The notes beneath the pieces were generated by a model. That model searched no databases, was not told the origin of the DNA, and worked only from the letters and a program-made list of their open reading frames with translations. From positions 4,464,001 to 4,528,000 of the forward strand of contig NC_070572.1 of the NCBI RefSeq assembly GCF_026914185.1: a DNA stretch of 64,000 nt, read 5' to 3'. The translations under genes were made by a program, and so were the position numbers. Positions 1 to 12,120 of the stretch are shown one piece after another. Within the stretch, counting starts at the first letter, position 1; each line of letters opens with the position of its first letter. The stretch is from Puccinia triticina. Taxonomy: Eukaryota; Basidiomycota; Pucciniomycetes; Pucciniales; Pucciniaceae.

Positions 1-1390
1 GGAGGATTGTTCACTCCAAAACCAGCCCCCATTTGGAGTGCCCAACCCGGCACTCCAGGCTGGTATGGAGTGAACACTCTGCCACACCAAAACCAGCCCC
101 CCCTCGATGGCTGGTCTGCGCCGTCCATTGAGGGAAGTATGTACACTTGATGACTGGCACAGGCAGGCCATCGAGGGCAGTATGTACACTTGATGACCGG
201 CACAGGCCGGCCATTGAGGGCAGTACACTCAATGACCGGCATAGACCAGTCATCGAGAGGATCCATCCCTCTTGATAACCGGTTTGTACCGGTCATCAAG
301 AGGACACACCCCTCTTGATGACCAGCATAGAACGGTCATCGAGAGGATATATCCCTCTTGATGAATGGTCTGGACCGGTCATTGAGAGGGATCTATCCTT
401 TCAATGAGCGGGATAGACCGGTCATCAAGAGGATACATCCCTCTCAATGACCAGTCAGTCCCAGTCATTGAGAAGGGCGTGTCCTCTTAATGACTGGCCT
501 ATCCCGGTCATCAAGAGGGGTCTGTCCTCTTGATGACCTCAATGACCGGTCAGTCCCGGTGATCAAGAGGGGTGTGTCCTCTTGATGACCGGCTTATCCC
601 AGTCATCAAGAGGGATCTGTCCTCTCAATGACCGGGATCCTCTTGGTGATTGGGATAGACCGGTCATCAAGAGGAGTGTGTCTCTCAATGACCAGTCTAT
701 GCTGGTCATTGAGAGGAGTGTGTCTCTCGATGACCGGTCTATGCTGGTCATTGAGAGGGGTGTGTCCGCTCGATGACCGGCCTGTGCCGGTCATTGAGTG
801 TACATACTGGAGGGCTTCCTGCCGATCTGGAAACCCAGATTTTCCCAGATTTTGCAGGGAAATCTAGGCAGATCTGGGATTTGGGATGATCCAGCACCAT
901 GAAAAAAATGATGTGAATAGGTGTCAGGTGACATGCAGTAAAATATGCTGGAATTCCAGTGGTAGTCCAGCATTACTCCCCTTGAATAACAATGGCCCCT
1001 TTGTCATCATCAGGGGGTTCTACCACTTTTCCCTAAGTGTATGGTTGGAGTTAAGGCTGGAGTTAACCTCTTGTCACCTACCACCTAGTCCCCTCAGGTC
1101 TTTCATGGTGCCGCCCAGATTTTCCCGCAAAATCTGGAAAAATCTGAGTTCCCAGATTGACGGAAAGTCCTCCACTGCCCTCAATGGCCGGTCTCCGCCG
1201 GCCATCAAGGGGGGGCTGGTTTTGGCGTGGCAGAGTGTTCACTCCATACCAGCCTGGAGTGCCGGGTTGGGCACTCCAAATGGGGGCTGGTTTTGGAGTG
1301 AACAATCCTCCACTCCAAAAATCTTGGAGTGGTCCAGAGTTCACACCTTTTTTGGAGTGCATCCGGCATTTTTTTGGCGTGCCTAAAGCC
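1..1390. repeat. Palindromic repeat block with about 115-bp inverted arms
   Basis: The first about 115 bases recur as reverse complement at about 1197-1312 (shared motifs: GGAGGATTGTTCACTCC, AAACCAGCCCCC, GGCTGGTATGGAGTG). Between the arms, 121-800 is an array of short palindromes built from CTTGATGACCGG / CCGGTCATCAAG with variable 15-25 bp linkers. A second hairpin lies at 810-1160 (motifs CCCAGATTTTCCC and its near-complement on both sides). The left boundary is outside the window, so element ends and any target duplication cannot be defined. No coding signal; open frames here simply read through the repeat units. Confidence 0.7.
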
Positions 1391-1792
1391 TGACCCTAAA
1401 ATAACAGTTATTGCTGTTATCCATCACTATTTCCTGGGCAAGTTCCTGTATTGTTAGCAACACAAAAAAAACAATAACAGAAAACATTGTTATTGTTAGC
1501 TGGTTTTGGCTACACTACGCTACACTAAAAACAATGTGAGTGTATTGGACCACCATTGCCTGTACTATTGAATCTTGAGTCTGCTTAAGTAAATGCAAGA
1601 CATAGTTGTATCTATCACTCAAAACAATCTATGGCAATGGCCCATCTTGTTCAACATATGACAACAGTGCCTTTTCTAGAATTTTGGAAACAAACAACTC
1701 TTTGACTGCTCTCCATCTCCAATTGGACTTGTATTTGCCTGTTTCTCTTCCTACACAGGTCAAACTTCATTCTTACATCCCCTTTGTGGCAC
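1391..1792. other. Intergenic, no feature recognised
   Basis: AT-rich sequence of about 400 bases with no coding signal or clear repeat structure that I can see. Confidence 0.5.
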
Positions 1793-3770
1793 TAGAGATG
1801 GCAAACAGGTACTTGTTGCCGGGTACCCGGTACCTGTTTGGCCCTACAGGTACCCGCTGGCGGGTGCCGGGTGCGGGTGCGGGTGTCCAGAATTCTGGTG
1901 GGGAGAACGGCGGGTACCTGGACGGGTACCCGCCAGTCAGCCGGTCATTGAAGAGGATACCTCTTGATGACTGACTGACCGGTCATTGAAAGGGATACAA
2001 CCTCTCGATGACCCGCTGACCCGCCATCAAAGAGGATAAAACCTCTCAATGACTGGTCAGCCGGTCATTGAAGAGGATAAAACCTCTTGATGACCGTTAA
2101 GTCGGTCATTGAAGAGCCTACAGCCTCTCAATTACCGGCTGACTCTTGATGACCGGTCAGCCGGTCATTGAAGAGGCTACACTCTCAATGACCGGCTGAC
2201 CGGTCATCAAAAGAGGCTACACTCTCAATGACCGGCTGACCGGTCATGACTCATCAAAAGGGATACAACCTCTTGATGACCGGCTGACCGGTCATGGAAG
2301 AGGATAATGGCTCTTGATGACCGGTCAGCCGGCCATCAAAGAGGCTACACTCTTGATGACCGGTGACCGGCTGACCGGTCATTGAAAGGGATACAACCTC
2401 TCAATGACTGGCTGACCGGTCATCAAAAGCGATGACCGGTCAACCGGCCATCAAAAGCAATGACCGGTCAACCGGCCATCAAAAGCAATGACCGGTCAGC
2501 CGGCCATCAAAGACCATAAAACCAACACTGGGTCAGCTACACTAACAATAGCTGTAGCGCAGCGTAGTGTTAGCTGTTTCCAGCTACGCTACAAAGAAGT
2601 TATTGTTAGCTTTCATTTTTTCCAACTAACACTAAGGCATTTTCTTGAAGAAAAAAAATAGCTGTTAGCATAGTGTTAGCTGGAATTGAAAAAGAAAGTT
2701 AACACTATTCAAATTCTTTGGAATTATCATTTTAGCAATGTTAGCTTTCCAAAAATCTATGCTAACTGTTGGTGTGGTGCTCTTTGAAGTTACGCTAACT
2801 GTCTGTGTGGTGGTCGTACTTTGATTACATATGTAAAAACATGTTGTGTAATTTTTCCCAAGACCAGGTTCTAATTGAACTCAGTGGACCACAGTAGACC
2901 TCAGACAGCATCAATTTTCACTCCTGATATACTATATGAGAGTACACAACCATCATTCAGCACACCAAACATCATTTATAATACTCATTCATCAGTTCAT
3001 AACTTCTCCCTCAATAAACTCCACTCATCTCTTGCTTGATTGCTTCAACTCATCACTCACCCACCCTTGTTTCTCTTCTTTTTAATGGTTTGTCTACTTA
3101 TATGTTTATTTCCTGTCTTGTTGTGATGTCTATGATAATGAAATGAGAGATCTTGGGCGGACATCTGCCTGGGGACTTGAAATAATTTATCATATTCATC
3201 ATAATAAGAAGAGGTCAAAAAAAACACCTATTTTCTTCATCCCAAAGGCTTGTTGGTTTGAGGGAAAAAATTCAAGCTCACCAATTTATTTCAGCTTAAT
3301 GAAGCTTCTATTTAGCGTAGCGTAGCGTGTGTTGTCACTAGCTACGCTAAATGTGTGCAAAAATTTTGTTAGCTTATAACAAGTTACGCTAATTTCTAGT
3401 TTAGCGCTTATTATTTAAATCTAACGTTATTTGTTTTGGAAACAAAATCATTATAACTACGCTGACTGTTAGCGTAGCAAATTTTAGCTTTATCTAACAC
3501 TAAATGAACCCTGTAGGGAAAAAAGGCCGCTACGCTAAGAGATTTTGGTCAAATAGCGTAGTTTAGCGTAGCGACCCACTGTTGATAACAGTTAAACCTC
3601 TTGATGACCGGTCAGCCGGCCATCAAAGGTGATACCCGGGTACCTGTGCCTGGCACCCGGGTACCTCCCAGGGCGGGTGCTGGGTGTGGGTGCGGGTGTG
3701 AGGAATTTGTGAAAAAACAGGGGGGTACCCACACCCAGCGCAGGTACCCGGGTGCCATATGCCATCTCTA
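1793..3770. mobile_element. hAT-like non-autonomous element with nested insertion
   Basis: The left end reads TAGAGATGGCA and the right end is its complement TGCCATCTCTA. Flanking 8-mers are TGTGGCAC (1785-1792) and TCTGGCAC (3771-3778), a 7/8 match, as expected for an old 8-bp hAT target duplication. Both subterminal zones carry GGGTACCCG-rich palindromes (1820-1935, 3630-3755), and 1935-2520 is an array of ACCGGTCA palindromes. There is no transposase reading frame. A second element (2523-3584) is nested inside. Superfamily is inferred from TSD length and the TIR style only. Confidence 0.65.
2523..3584. mobile_element. Nested TIR element with TAGCGTAGC subterminal palindromes
   Basis: The left terminus reads CAACACTGGGTCAGCTAC and the right terminus, reverse-complemented, CAACAGTGGGTCGCTACG. 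The interior near both ends is dense in TAGC/GCTA and TAGCGTAGC words. No target duplication is convincing. A related end sequence (GTGGGTCAGCTACGC) occurs at 29234. No protein-coding frame. Confidence 0.55.
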
Positions 3771-3778
3771 TCTGGCAC

Positions 3779-4309
3779 TCAATTGAAAAACTAACTAACT
3801 TGGATTGCTGTTCCCTGCTTTCTGTGGTGAATTAAGTTTCCTAATTTAACTAATGTCAAAATGACCAAAAAAACACCAATTTATTAATGTCTCTGGCCGC
3901 GTACACTCAGGATGTAAATTTGCCCACCAACCTCCATCCTTGTGAGGTTTTTGAAACATCTTTTGAATTGGATTCTCAGATGGGCTAATAATCTGGATTC
4001 TGAAGTCTTGTTTAGAATTGTAATAGTCCTGACTCCCTGTTCTCAAAAGCTAATTGGCACAAAAAGGGCCTGCAGATGGCCCTTTGACATCCTGAACTCA
4101 ACACCATCTTCCTCTGTTACTATTTGGTCATGTGCAACTGCACATGACAGTGTGTAAAGCTACTTCAGTCAAAGGGTTTCCAATTGGGCATAACATCTGT
4201 TTCTGAGCCTGTTTCAGCCCTAAGTAATGTTATTATTTCAAATAAATTGCAATGGGTGGAGCATTTGAAAAATATAGAATATGTATGTTATATGATTTAT
4301 TAGGGGAGG
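3779..4309. other. Intergenic, no feature recognised
   Basis: About 530 bases without a supportable gene. Short frames on both strands show no protein-like composition. Confidence 0.5.
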
Positions 4310-4313
4310 TTAA

Positions 4314-5057
4314 CTCAGGATGATCATTGGCACCCAGGTGCTGCTAGCGGTACCAGGGTACCAGGTGTTTTTTGGGCCAAAATGGGCACCCGGCACCGCC
4401 CAGCTGGTGCCGGCGGTACTTACCACCAGTGCCTACGGTACCAGAAGGATCTGAGGTGGTGAGTGCAATTGGATATGTATGGGGACAACGGACCTGTGAC
4501 AAGTCTGAAACAGTGTCACAAGACCTCTGTCTGTTTGCACGCAAACAGACAGGACAAAACATTGGCTCTGTCCTGTCCGTTTGCATGCAAACGGACAGGA
4601 AAAAACACAAAACATTGGATCCGTCCTGTCTGTTCGCACGCAAATGGACAGGACAAAACATTGGCTCCGTCCTGTCCGTTTGCATGCAAATGGAACAAAA
4701 CATTGGTGTCTTGTCTGTTGGCACGCAAACAGACAGGTTGCCCCTCCCTTGTTATAAGGTAGGAAAAAATTATAACGTAGTAAAAGGCAAAACTAATGTT
4801 AAAAATAAAAAAATGTAATATTTTCTTGAGCCCACCCCATTATCATCCCTATCACAGGTCCATTGTACAGTCTTGTTGCTGCACATGGTAGTCCCCCCGG
4901 GGAATAATACGGGGGTGAGGCGGTACATGCAGAGGGTACCAGGGTAACTCCTGGATTTCTGTCCCAAAACAGACACCCGGCACCGCCCAGCTGGTGCCTG
5001 GCTGGTGCAAGCGATACCGGGCTGGCTGGTGCTGGGTACCAATAATCATCCTTAGGG
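4314..5057. mobile_element. TTAA-flanked TIR element (piggyBac-like footprint)
   Basis: The ends are CTCAGGATGATCATTGG on the left and, reverse-complemented, CCCTAAGGATGATTATTGG on the right, each followed inward by a GGYACCCAG motif. TTAA stands directly outside both ends (4310-4313 and 5058-5061), as in piggyBac-type insertions. The interior at 4515-4740 is an array of palindromes such as CTGTCCGTTTGCATGCAAAC. There is no transposase. The piggyBac link rests only on TTAA and the CCCTA-like right terminus. Confidence 0.55.
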
Positions 5058-5220
5058 TTAACAATTGAAATTTACAAACTTTTGGACAAATTCCAAGGTG
5101 TTTATGAACATTTTTTGTTAAAATTGATAAATTGCACTGATTGATCAATATCACCTGCTGCTATGCATATTACCAAAATTTTAAAATTTTGTTCATAAAG
5201 GCCTCAAATTTAGCTTCAAA

Positions 5221-6133
5221 CACTGCAAGAAAAACTCTAAAAACTGCTTGCAGTTGAGATGCAGCAAGCTTCAACCAAGCTTCAGCTCAAGCTGGAGTCA
5301 AGCACCCAAATTCTGTGCTGGTGCACCTTGAGTGTGTACCTTTTTCAGCATCTCAATGTTGAACATGCTGTAGTGCTCATGCAGTAGGCTGAGGCAAATG
5401 AGCATCCCCCTGAGCACCCTTTCATTTTCTTTTATTAAACACTCCATGCACCATTGAAACCAGCCAGAATAACATAAAAAGGGTATGTACACATGAAAGG
5501 GATATGTACAGATGAAAGAAATATGTATGCATGAAAGGGGAATGTGAGGAGGTGTATCAACACATAAAAGGGATATGTACACATGATGAAAGGGGTATGT
5601 ATGCATGAAAGGGGTATTTATGCATGAAAGGGGTATTTATGCATGAAAGGGGTTTGTGCAGAAGGGGTATTTGCACATGAAAGGGATATGTAAACATCAA
5701 AGGGGTATGTAAAACTGAATGATAAAAGGGGTATTAAAAGGGATCTAAAATACTACAAGGGGACATGTAAACATGAAAGGGTAATGAACACATGATGAAA
5801 GGGGTATGTACACATTGTGAAAGGGATACATGCACATGAAAGGGATATACACACATGAAAGGGGTATGTGCACATAAAGGGCTATGTACACATTAGGAAA
5901 GGGATGAATGCATACAAAAGGGATATATGCACATGAAAGGGGTATGTGCACATGAAAGGGGAATTTGCACAGGTATCAACTCCTGTACTTAGTTTTTTGT
6001 ACCTTAGACTCACTCTTGCATAAATTAGACAATGTGCATGGAATCACCCAGTGCTTGATTCTTGCATGAGGCACAGCTTTCTTGAGCTCTTGCATCTCAA
6101 CTGCAAGCATTTTCTAGAGTTTTTCTTGCAGTG
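5221..6133. mobile_element. CACTG-ended non-autonomous element (CACTA-like)
   Basis: The left end CACTGCAAGAAAAACTCTA matches the reverse complement of the right end over about 45 bases, including the shared downstream words GCTTGCAGTTGAGATGCA. AAA flanks both sides (5218-5220, 6134-6136), consistent with the 3-bp target duplication of CACTA/EnSpm elements. The core (about 5480-5965) is a degenerate minisatellite with unit approximately GAAAGGGGTATGTACACAT. No transposase frame is present. Confidence 0.6.
5480..5965. repeat. Degenerate minisatellite, unit about 18-24 bp
   Basis: More than twenty variants of CACATGAAAGGGGTATGT follow one another, with occasional TGATGAAAGG and TGTGAAAGG interruptions. 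The array forms the core of the CACTG-ended element. Open frames on the minus strand here (rich in His, Ile, Pro) are translations of the repeat. Confidence 0.8.
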
Positions 6134-6136
6134 AAA

Positions 6137-7570
6137 TGTTGGTAAAATTAACCCCCCCCCCTATGGGTCTATTTTGTCATACAGTTGATTTAACAGGAAG
6201 AATGTCTCCAGAAAAGTACATAGCTTAGAGGAGATTTAGAATTTTCAAAGTGCTCCCTGGGGCAACCACTGTACATAGACTATGACTGTTTAGAGTTTTT
6301 AATGTGGTTCTGCAATTAGAAAATTTCTGCTTCCTTCCCCGCAGGGCAGCTGCAACTTCATGCAGCACTTTCCACATCCCTGGTGTTGCTTTGTTATTTT
6401 TCCCAACTTAACATTTCATGTCATAACACACTGAATTTACCATCTCTGTTACACACAGAAATTTTATGGCTTAATAAAGCAAATTGGGTATACTGTGCTA
6501 GTTGCAATCATCAATGTTTCTCAAGTTTGCAACATTCTGTCAGACCATTACAAAACACTACCAAATCCAGATTCCATCCCATCTACTGGTGGGCTTTTCA
6601 ATCACCCCAAATAGGATGTGTATGTATGTAAAAATATATTTTTTTAGCTTACTTGGCTGCAACTGGGGAATATGCTTTTTTTGAAACTGGTGGCCATTTG
6701 GAGCCTGCATTTAATGAGCCCCTGTTCATAGGCTAGATGGTTTTTTGGCCCAGATCTGTTTTATGCCTGGGAAGATTTCACGGGCTTTCCCAAGCTCAAT
6801 CATAAACCAGACATACCATGCACAATCTTGCCAGGGACTTGTGACTTGAGGTTCCAAGTGCTTGTCCCTTATACTAACAAAATTGTGACAGTATTTCAGA
6901 GGAGATCCTTGTGCCTCTAGTTTTCCCCAAAAAGTGTTGGGGGATAATCTACAAGCCTTATGGGCAACATTGGGCCACTACGCCAAGCTATGATACGAGC
7001 CAATATCCATTAGTGTATTCCGCTGTAGCCAGTGTGTCAAATCAGGTATTGTTATCTTCAATAACAGCCCAAAATACTACCTGTTAGGGCAACCAATTTT
7101 TAGGTTTGAGGCATTCTAATAAAAATGAGAAATTATCCAGCCTTAAATCAAAAGACAATATGTAGCTTTTGTCCTGATGAAACGAGGTCTGAGTCTGACT
7201 GCGCTGTCCTATCATGCACACGCGGGGCGGGGCGGGTCCGGGTGAGCCGTCACCCAGTCAGCCCCGACTCTGCCGGAGGGCCCAGCATATGTACGTCATC
7301 CCGACCGGCTCGAGCGAGATGCTCACGTAATCCAGCACCCGGCTTTCCCAGCTCCTCGGCTCCCGATCAGCAAGAGTCAAGCACACCTTGATCATCAACC
7401 AGCAACTCACAACCACACCGTTCGAAATAAATACGCTCTCGAGGATCAAGAGGTGCACGCAGTAAGTAGGTAGTCTACAATACTTCAATTCTACCATCCG
7501 GATAGCTGACATCGTCCTTGACATTTGGTTGTGATACAGTCAGCCGATCGGGTTCCTCAAGCTTCGTATC
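6137..7570. other. Intergenic region upstream of Lon
   Basis: No gene is supported. Composition shifts from AT-rich to GC-rich at about 7200-7400 (GGGGCGGGGCGGGTCC near 7222), which probably marks the transition into the gene island and the promoter/5' UTR side of the Lon gene. Short open frames on both strands near 7125-7524 have no recognisable domain. Confidence 0.5.
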
Positions 7571-10500
7571 ATGTTGACAACGCTTCGTCATCGTCAGAGA
7601 TGGGTTGTATCTCGCCATTCGTTTGGCTCCTGCGGCTCATTCCAGAAAAATCATGCAAGCGCCTCCTCGCACCCTCTGCATCATCCCCAACATCATACGC
7701 CGCCATTCTCAAGACCAGTCGAAGGTAGGGTTCATCTAGAATCTTGCCAGTTGGTATCGTTCCATAGTACTTATGACCCATCAGCTCTGCCATCAACAGG
7801 AAGCAACCAACTTTCAAATCGGCTGAATGATCGAACCAACGATTATATCCATTCTACACCAGACCTGCTTCGCATGACTCACCAAGCGACCCAATCAAGC
7901 AGAACTTCACTCGTCATTCCGTCTCATTACCACCTTCAAAACCAAAAATTGAATCTTCAACAGTCAGAACCTTTACAGCAGACGTTCCAGCTTTCATCCT
8001 CGAATTCTTCATCCAAGCACAATCCTAAGAACAACCAATCTCCAGCGGGATCCTCCTCCGGAAATCCGTCCTCACCGGGCGATCAAGATGGCGCTAGCTC
8101 AAGTGATGATCCTCCCTCCTCTCAAAAGCCACCAACGTCGATTTCTAAGCCTACGATACCTGAAGTTTACCCTGAAGTGCTTGCCTTACCTATCACTCGT
8201 CGACCATTGTTTCCTGGATTCTACAAAGCTGTGATCATCAAGAACCCAGATGTAATCAAGGTGGTTAGAGAAATGATGAAACGTGGCCAACCTTATCTCG
8301 GCGCGTTCCTACTCAAGAATTCCGAGTCTGAAACCGATATCATTTCCGATCCTGAATCTGTTTATAAAGTTGGCGTTTTCGCTCAGATCACCAGTATCTT
8401 TCCGACTAATGCAGCGAAGAAAGAACACCCCAGTAGCCTATCAAAGACCGCATCAAAAGACGACGAAGCAGATGAATATGCCAATGGTTTGACTGCTGTC
8501 CTCTATCCTCATCGGAGAATCGAGATTACCGAACTTTTGGTTCCCAAGGTTGATCCATCTGATCCCACAAAAGTCAAACACTCGATCCAGGCTGTCAAAC
8601 CCTCGCCAATATCACCCGCTAAGGGGGATATTCTAGTCACAGATAAGCTGTCCGATCCTTCGCCGGAGCCTTCTATCACCGCCTCGACAGATTCTCCAAT
8701 AGTCAAGCAGGCTTCTTCCTCAACTGCGAAGGAAATTGATGATCCCACCTTGGAATCCGACGAAAATTCGGCTGCACTGCTTCAAACCAGTTTCCTGAAA
8801 GAGTATCAAGTCTCATTGGCAAACGTGAAAAACTTGTCATTGCAACCATTCAAAAAGAATTCTCAGGTCATCCGGGCTATCGCCTCTGAAATTATAAACG
8901 TCTTTAGGGATATTGCGACTTTGAACCCACTGTTTAGAGATCAAATCGCCAACTTCAGTATCTCCCAAGGATCTGGAAACGTTTTTGAGGATCCCGACAA
9001 GTTGGCCGATTTTGCTGCTGCAGTCAGCACATCGCCCAGCTCAGCAGATGGCGGTGAATTTCATTTCAACGAGTTACAAGAAGTCTTAGAATCCATGGTT
9101 CTGGAGGAAAGGCTCCAAAAAGCTCTGTTTGTTTTGAAACAAGAACTGAAGAATGCTGAACTGCAATCGAAGATCTCTCGAGAAGTAGAATCAAGAATAA
9201 CGAAGCGCCAACGAGAATTTTACTTGATGGAACAACTGAAAGGGATTAAGAAGGAGCTTGGAATTGATGGAGATGGAAAAGATAAACTGATCGAGAAGTT
9301 CAAGGAGAAAGCTCATGGACTGAATATGCCTGAATACGCCAAAAGCGTTTTCGATGAAGAACTCAGCAAGCTACAGACTTTAGAGCCACAGGCTAGCGAG
9401 TTCAACGTCACTCGAAACGTAAGTCGTGATAGAAAAACCTCATCTACTGTTGGAAATTGACGCAACCCTCTTATCAGTACTTAGATTGGTTAACATCAAT
9501 CCCGTGGGGTCGACACTCTGAGGAGAATTTCGACCTTCAGCACGCTATCAGAGTCTTGGACGAGGATCACTACGGTCTCAAAGAGTAAGTTAAGCGATCA
9601 TAAGCGTGTCATTCTGCTATTCGAAAGCTGAAACTGGTTTTTGTATTAGTGTCAAAGATCGGATCTTGGAATTTTTAGCGGTGGGAAAACTCCGGGGGAC
9701 TGTTGAAGGTAAAATACTGTGTTTGGTTGGTCCGCCCGGTGTAGGTAAAACATCGATTGGGAAGTCGATTGCCAGGGCTCTAGATCGACAGTTCTTCCGA
9801 TTCTCAGTTGGCGGTTTGACGGACGTGGCGGAGATCAAAGGGCACCGAAGAACTTACGTGGGGGCTATGCCTGGAAAAGTGATCCAATCCCTCAAGAAGG
9901 TTCAAACAGAAAACCCGTTGATATTGATAGACGAGATCGATAAGGTTGGCAAAGGTCACAATGGCGATCCGTCTTCGGCATTATTAGAGATGTTGGATCC
10001 CGAGCAGAATAGCAGCTTTCTGGATCATTACATTGATATTCCCATCAACTTATCACGCGTCTTGTTTGTCTGCACAGCCAATGTGCTCGATACTATTCCA
10101 GCACCTCTCTTGGATCGGATGGAAGTGCTAGAGGTTAGTGGATACGTCACCGACGAAAAGATCAACATCGCCAGCAAGTATCTTTCACCCCAAGCTAAAG
10201 AATCATGCGGTTTCGGGGAATCGGACGTCAGCATTGATCCATCTGCAATTGACACCTTGATTCGATACTACTGCCGGGAATCTGGAGTCCGGAAACTGAA
10301 ACAAAACATCGAGAAAGTCTATCGGAAGGCGGCGCTGAAGATCGTACGGGATCTTGGCGAGAAGGCCTTACCCGAATCGTCTGCGGAATTTGTTTCACCA
10401 CCGAACGATACATCGACTGTGAAAGAGGACAGTGTGATCAAATATGATGGGGCCCTCCCGGCCTCACCATCGAGTAGCACCTCGAGCCCATCATCTAGTA

Positions 10501-11566
10501 GTAGCCTGCTGCCCTCATCCTCCTCATCTCCATCATCCTCAACCTCAGAAGCATCACCTCCAACGTCGAGCGATTCATCATCGCCCGAGAAATCTGGAGT
10601 GACTGGAAGTGAGAGACGGACGACGACGGAAGTGCGGAAGCCGCTGAAGCTACCCCAAGATCTCTCGATCCACATCAGTCATGAGAACCTGATCGATTAC
10701 CTCGGTCCGCCGATCTACCAGAAGGATCGACTGTATACAGCTCAGTGCCCGATCGGCGTCTCGCAAGGCTTAGGGTACACCGGGAATGGATCGGGGAGTC
10801 TGATGCCGATCGAAGTGAAGCTGATGCCGGGCTCGTCCGGTGGCGGCTCGTCGATCCTGTTGACGGGCAAGCTGGGCGAGGTGATCCGAGAATCGGCGCA
10901 GATCGGCCTGAGTTTCTTGAAGTCGAATGCCTTCAACTTGGGCCTGACCGCTGAAGCTGGCCAGGACCTCTTGGAGAAGAAGTCGGTCCATTTGCATATG
11001 CCCGAAGGCTCGATCGGCAAGGAGGGGCCGTCGGCTGGCACGGCGATCTTGGTCGCGTATTTGTCGCTGTTCTCCAACTTCCGAATCCGCTCTGATCTAG
11101 GTTAGTGGTCTTTTACTCGGAACACTTGATTGTTTTACGACCAGTGCACTGATCGATTCCCCCTAATTCTCAAATCTCATTCGGCTGTTTTATTGCCCAA
11201 CAGCCATGACGGGTGAGATGACTTTGGCTGGACAAGTGCTCCCAGTGGGCGGCTTGAAGGAGAAGATCTTGGCTGCGCACCGGGCAGGGATCAAGAAGAT
11301 TTTAGTTCCCGCAGCCAACAAGCCTGACATCGAGCACAATGTGAGTCTCAAGAAGTTTCTTTTACATGTAATTTTTATTAACTTTTTTTTTTTTTTTTTT
11401 GAAGGTGCCTGATTCGATCAAGGAGGGAATCGAGCTCGTTTACGTGGAGGATGTTCGAGAAGTGATCAAACATGCGTTCCAAGGCAACTCTGGGATATTG
11501 GATAACTTAGATAAATTAGGTTCGTTGATGGCCATTCAGATTAAGCTGCAGGATGCTGGTTTCTGA
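7571..11566 (+). CDS. PIM1: Mitochondrial Lon protease homolog (Pim1 type)
   Basis: ATP-dependent serine protease of the mitochondrial matrix that degrades misfolded proteins. Exons as read: 7571-9418, 9478-9584, 9650-11100, 11204-11340, 11405-11566; they sum to 1234 residues, in the range of fungal Pim1. The N terminus is Arg/His/Ser-rich without acidic residues, fitting a mitochondrial presequence. The LON substrate-binding domain starts near residue 195 ([20 protein letters not shown]). The AAA+ module has Walker [10 protein letters not shown] (about 679) and Walker [10 protein letters not shown] (about 742). The protease domain has the catalytic Ser in KEGPSAGTA (about 1111) and the Lys in [14 protein letters not shown]. 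Between AAA+ and protease domains lies a long Ser-rich, low-complexity insert (genomic about 10466-10600). All introns are GT-AG; the 9419 intron begins GTAAGT. Family assignment is certain; exact start is inferred. Confidence 0.95.
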
Positions 11567-12120
11567 TTACCACGTTTTGTTTGTTTGTTTGTTTGTTTGT
11601 TTTTGTTTAGAAATGGTTGGATTGTCAAATTAGATCTTTTGAGCTGTTGTCGTTGTGCCTTGAAGATTTGAAATCTATTACAAATTCCGATGTGCACTGT
11701 CTGCTGTGATACATACTGTTTATCGCTTGGAGCTGGAGTGTTACGGAATGGGTGTTTCGCTGAGCGTGCCCTGTTTCAGCTTGGACTGCAAGATATGTAT
11801 GTATGAGGCTGGTGATATCCGCCATTCTGCAGGGTCCAATACACGTTTGCAGTGTGCCCTTGACAGTCCCGATACATACATTCTGCAGCCTCCCCCAGTC
11901 GAGGGTCGAGGGTCGAAGTGCAAAGACGCCGAGGAAATCAGTCGCTGGCCCAGACCCACCCACGAAGCAACTCAGCACTGCACAGCACTCCCACACACCC
12001 ACACCCCCACCCCCACCCCCACTCCACTCCCACCCACCCCCAGCACGCTTCTTGAGCCTCCCCACCCTCGTTCCACCTCAGCCAAACACACACCCCACCC
12101 CCACCCGCACTCCAGAGACA
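11567..12120. other. Intergenic / 5' leader of kinase gene
   Basis: Contains (TTTG)n at 11577-11605 and, from about 11990 to 12115, a pyrimidine- and CCCAC-rich stretch directly upstream of the kinase ATG, typical of a fungal 5' leader. Several open frames on both strands result from this low-complexity sequence and are not supported as genes. Confidence 0.6.

Noticed and set aside
121..800. CRISPR-like look of regularly repeated units
   Set aside because: Units are palindromic, vary in sequence and spacing, alternate orientation, and the context is eukaryotic with spliced genes. Not a CRISPR array.
10319..11077. Open frames antisense to Lon exon 3
   Set aside because: Shadows of the conserved plus-strand coding sequence.
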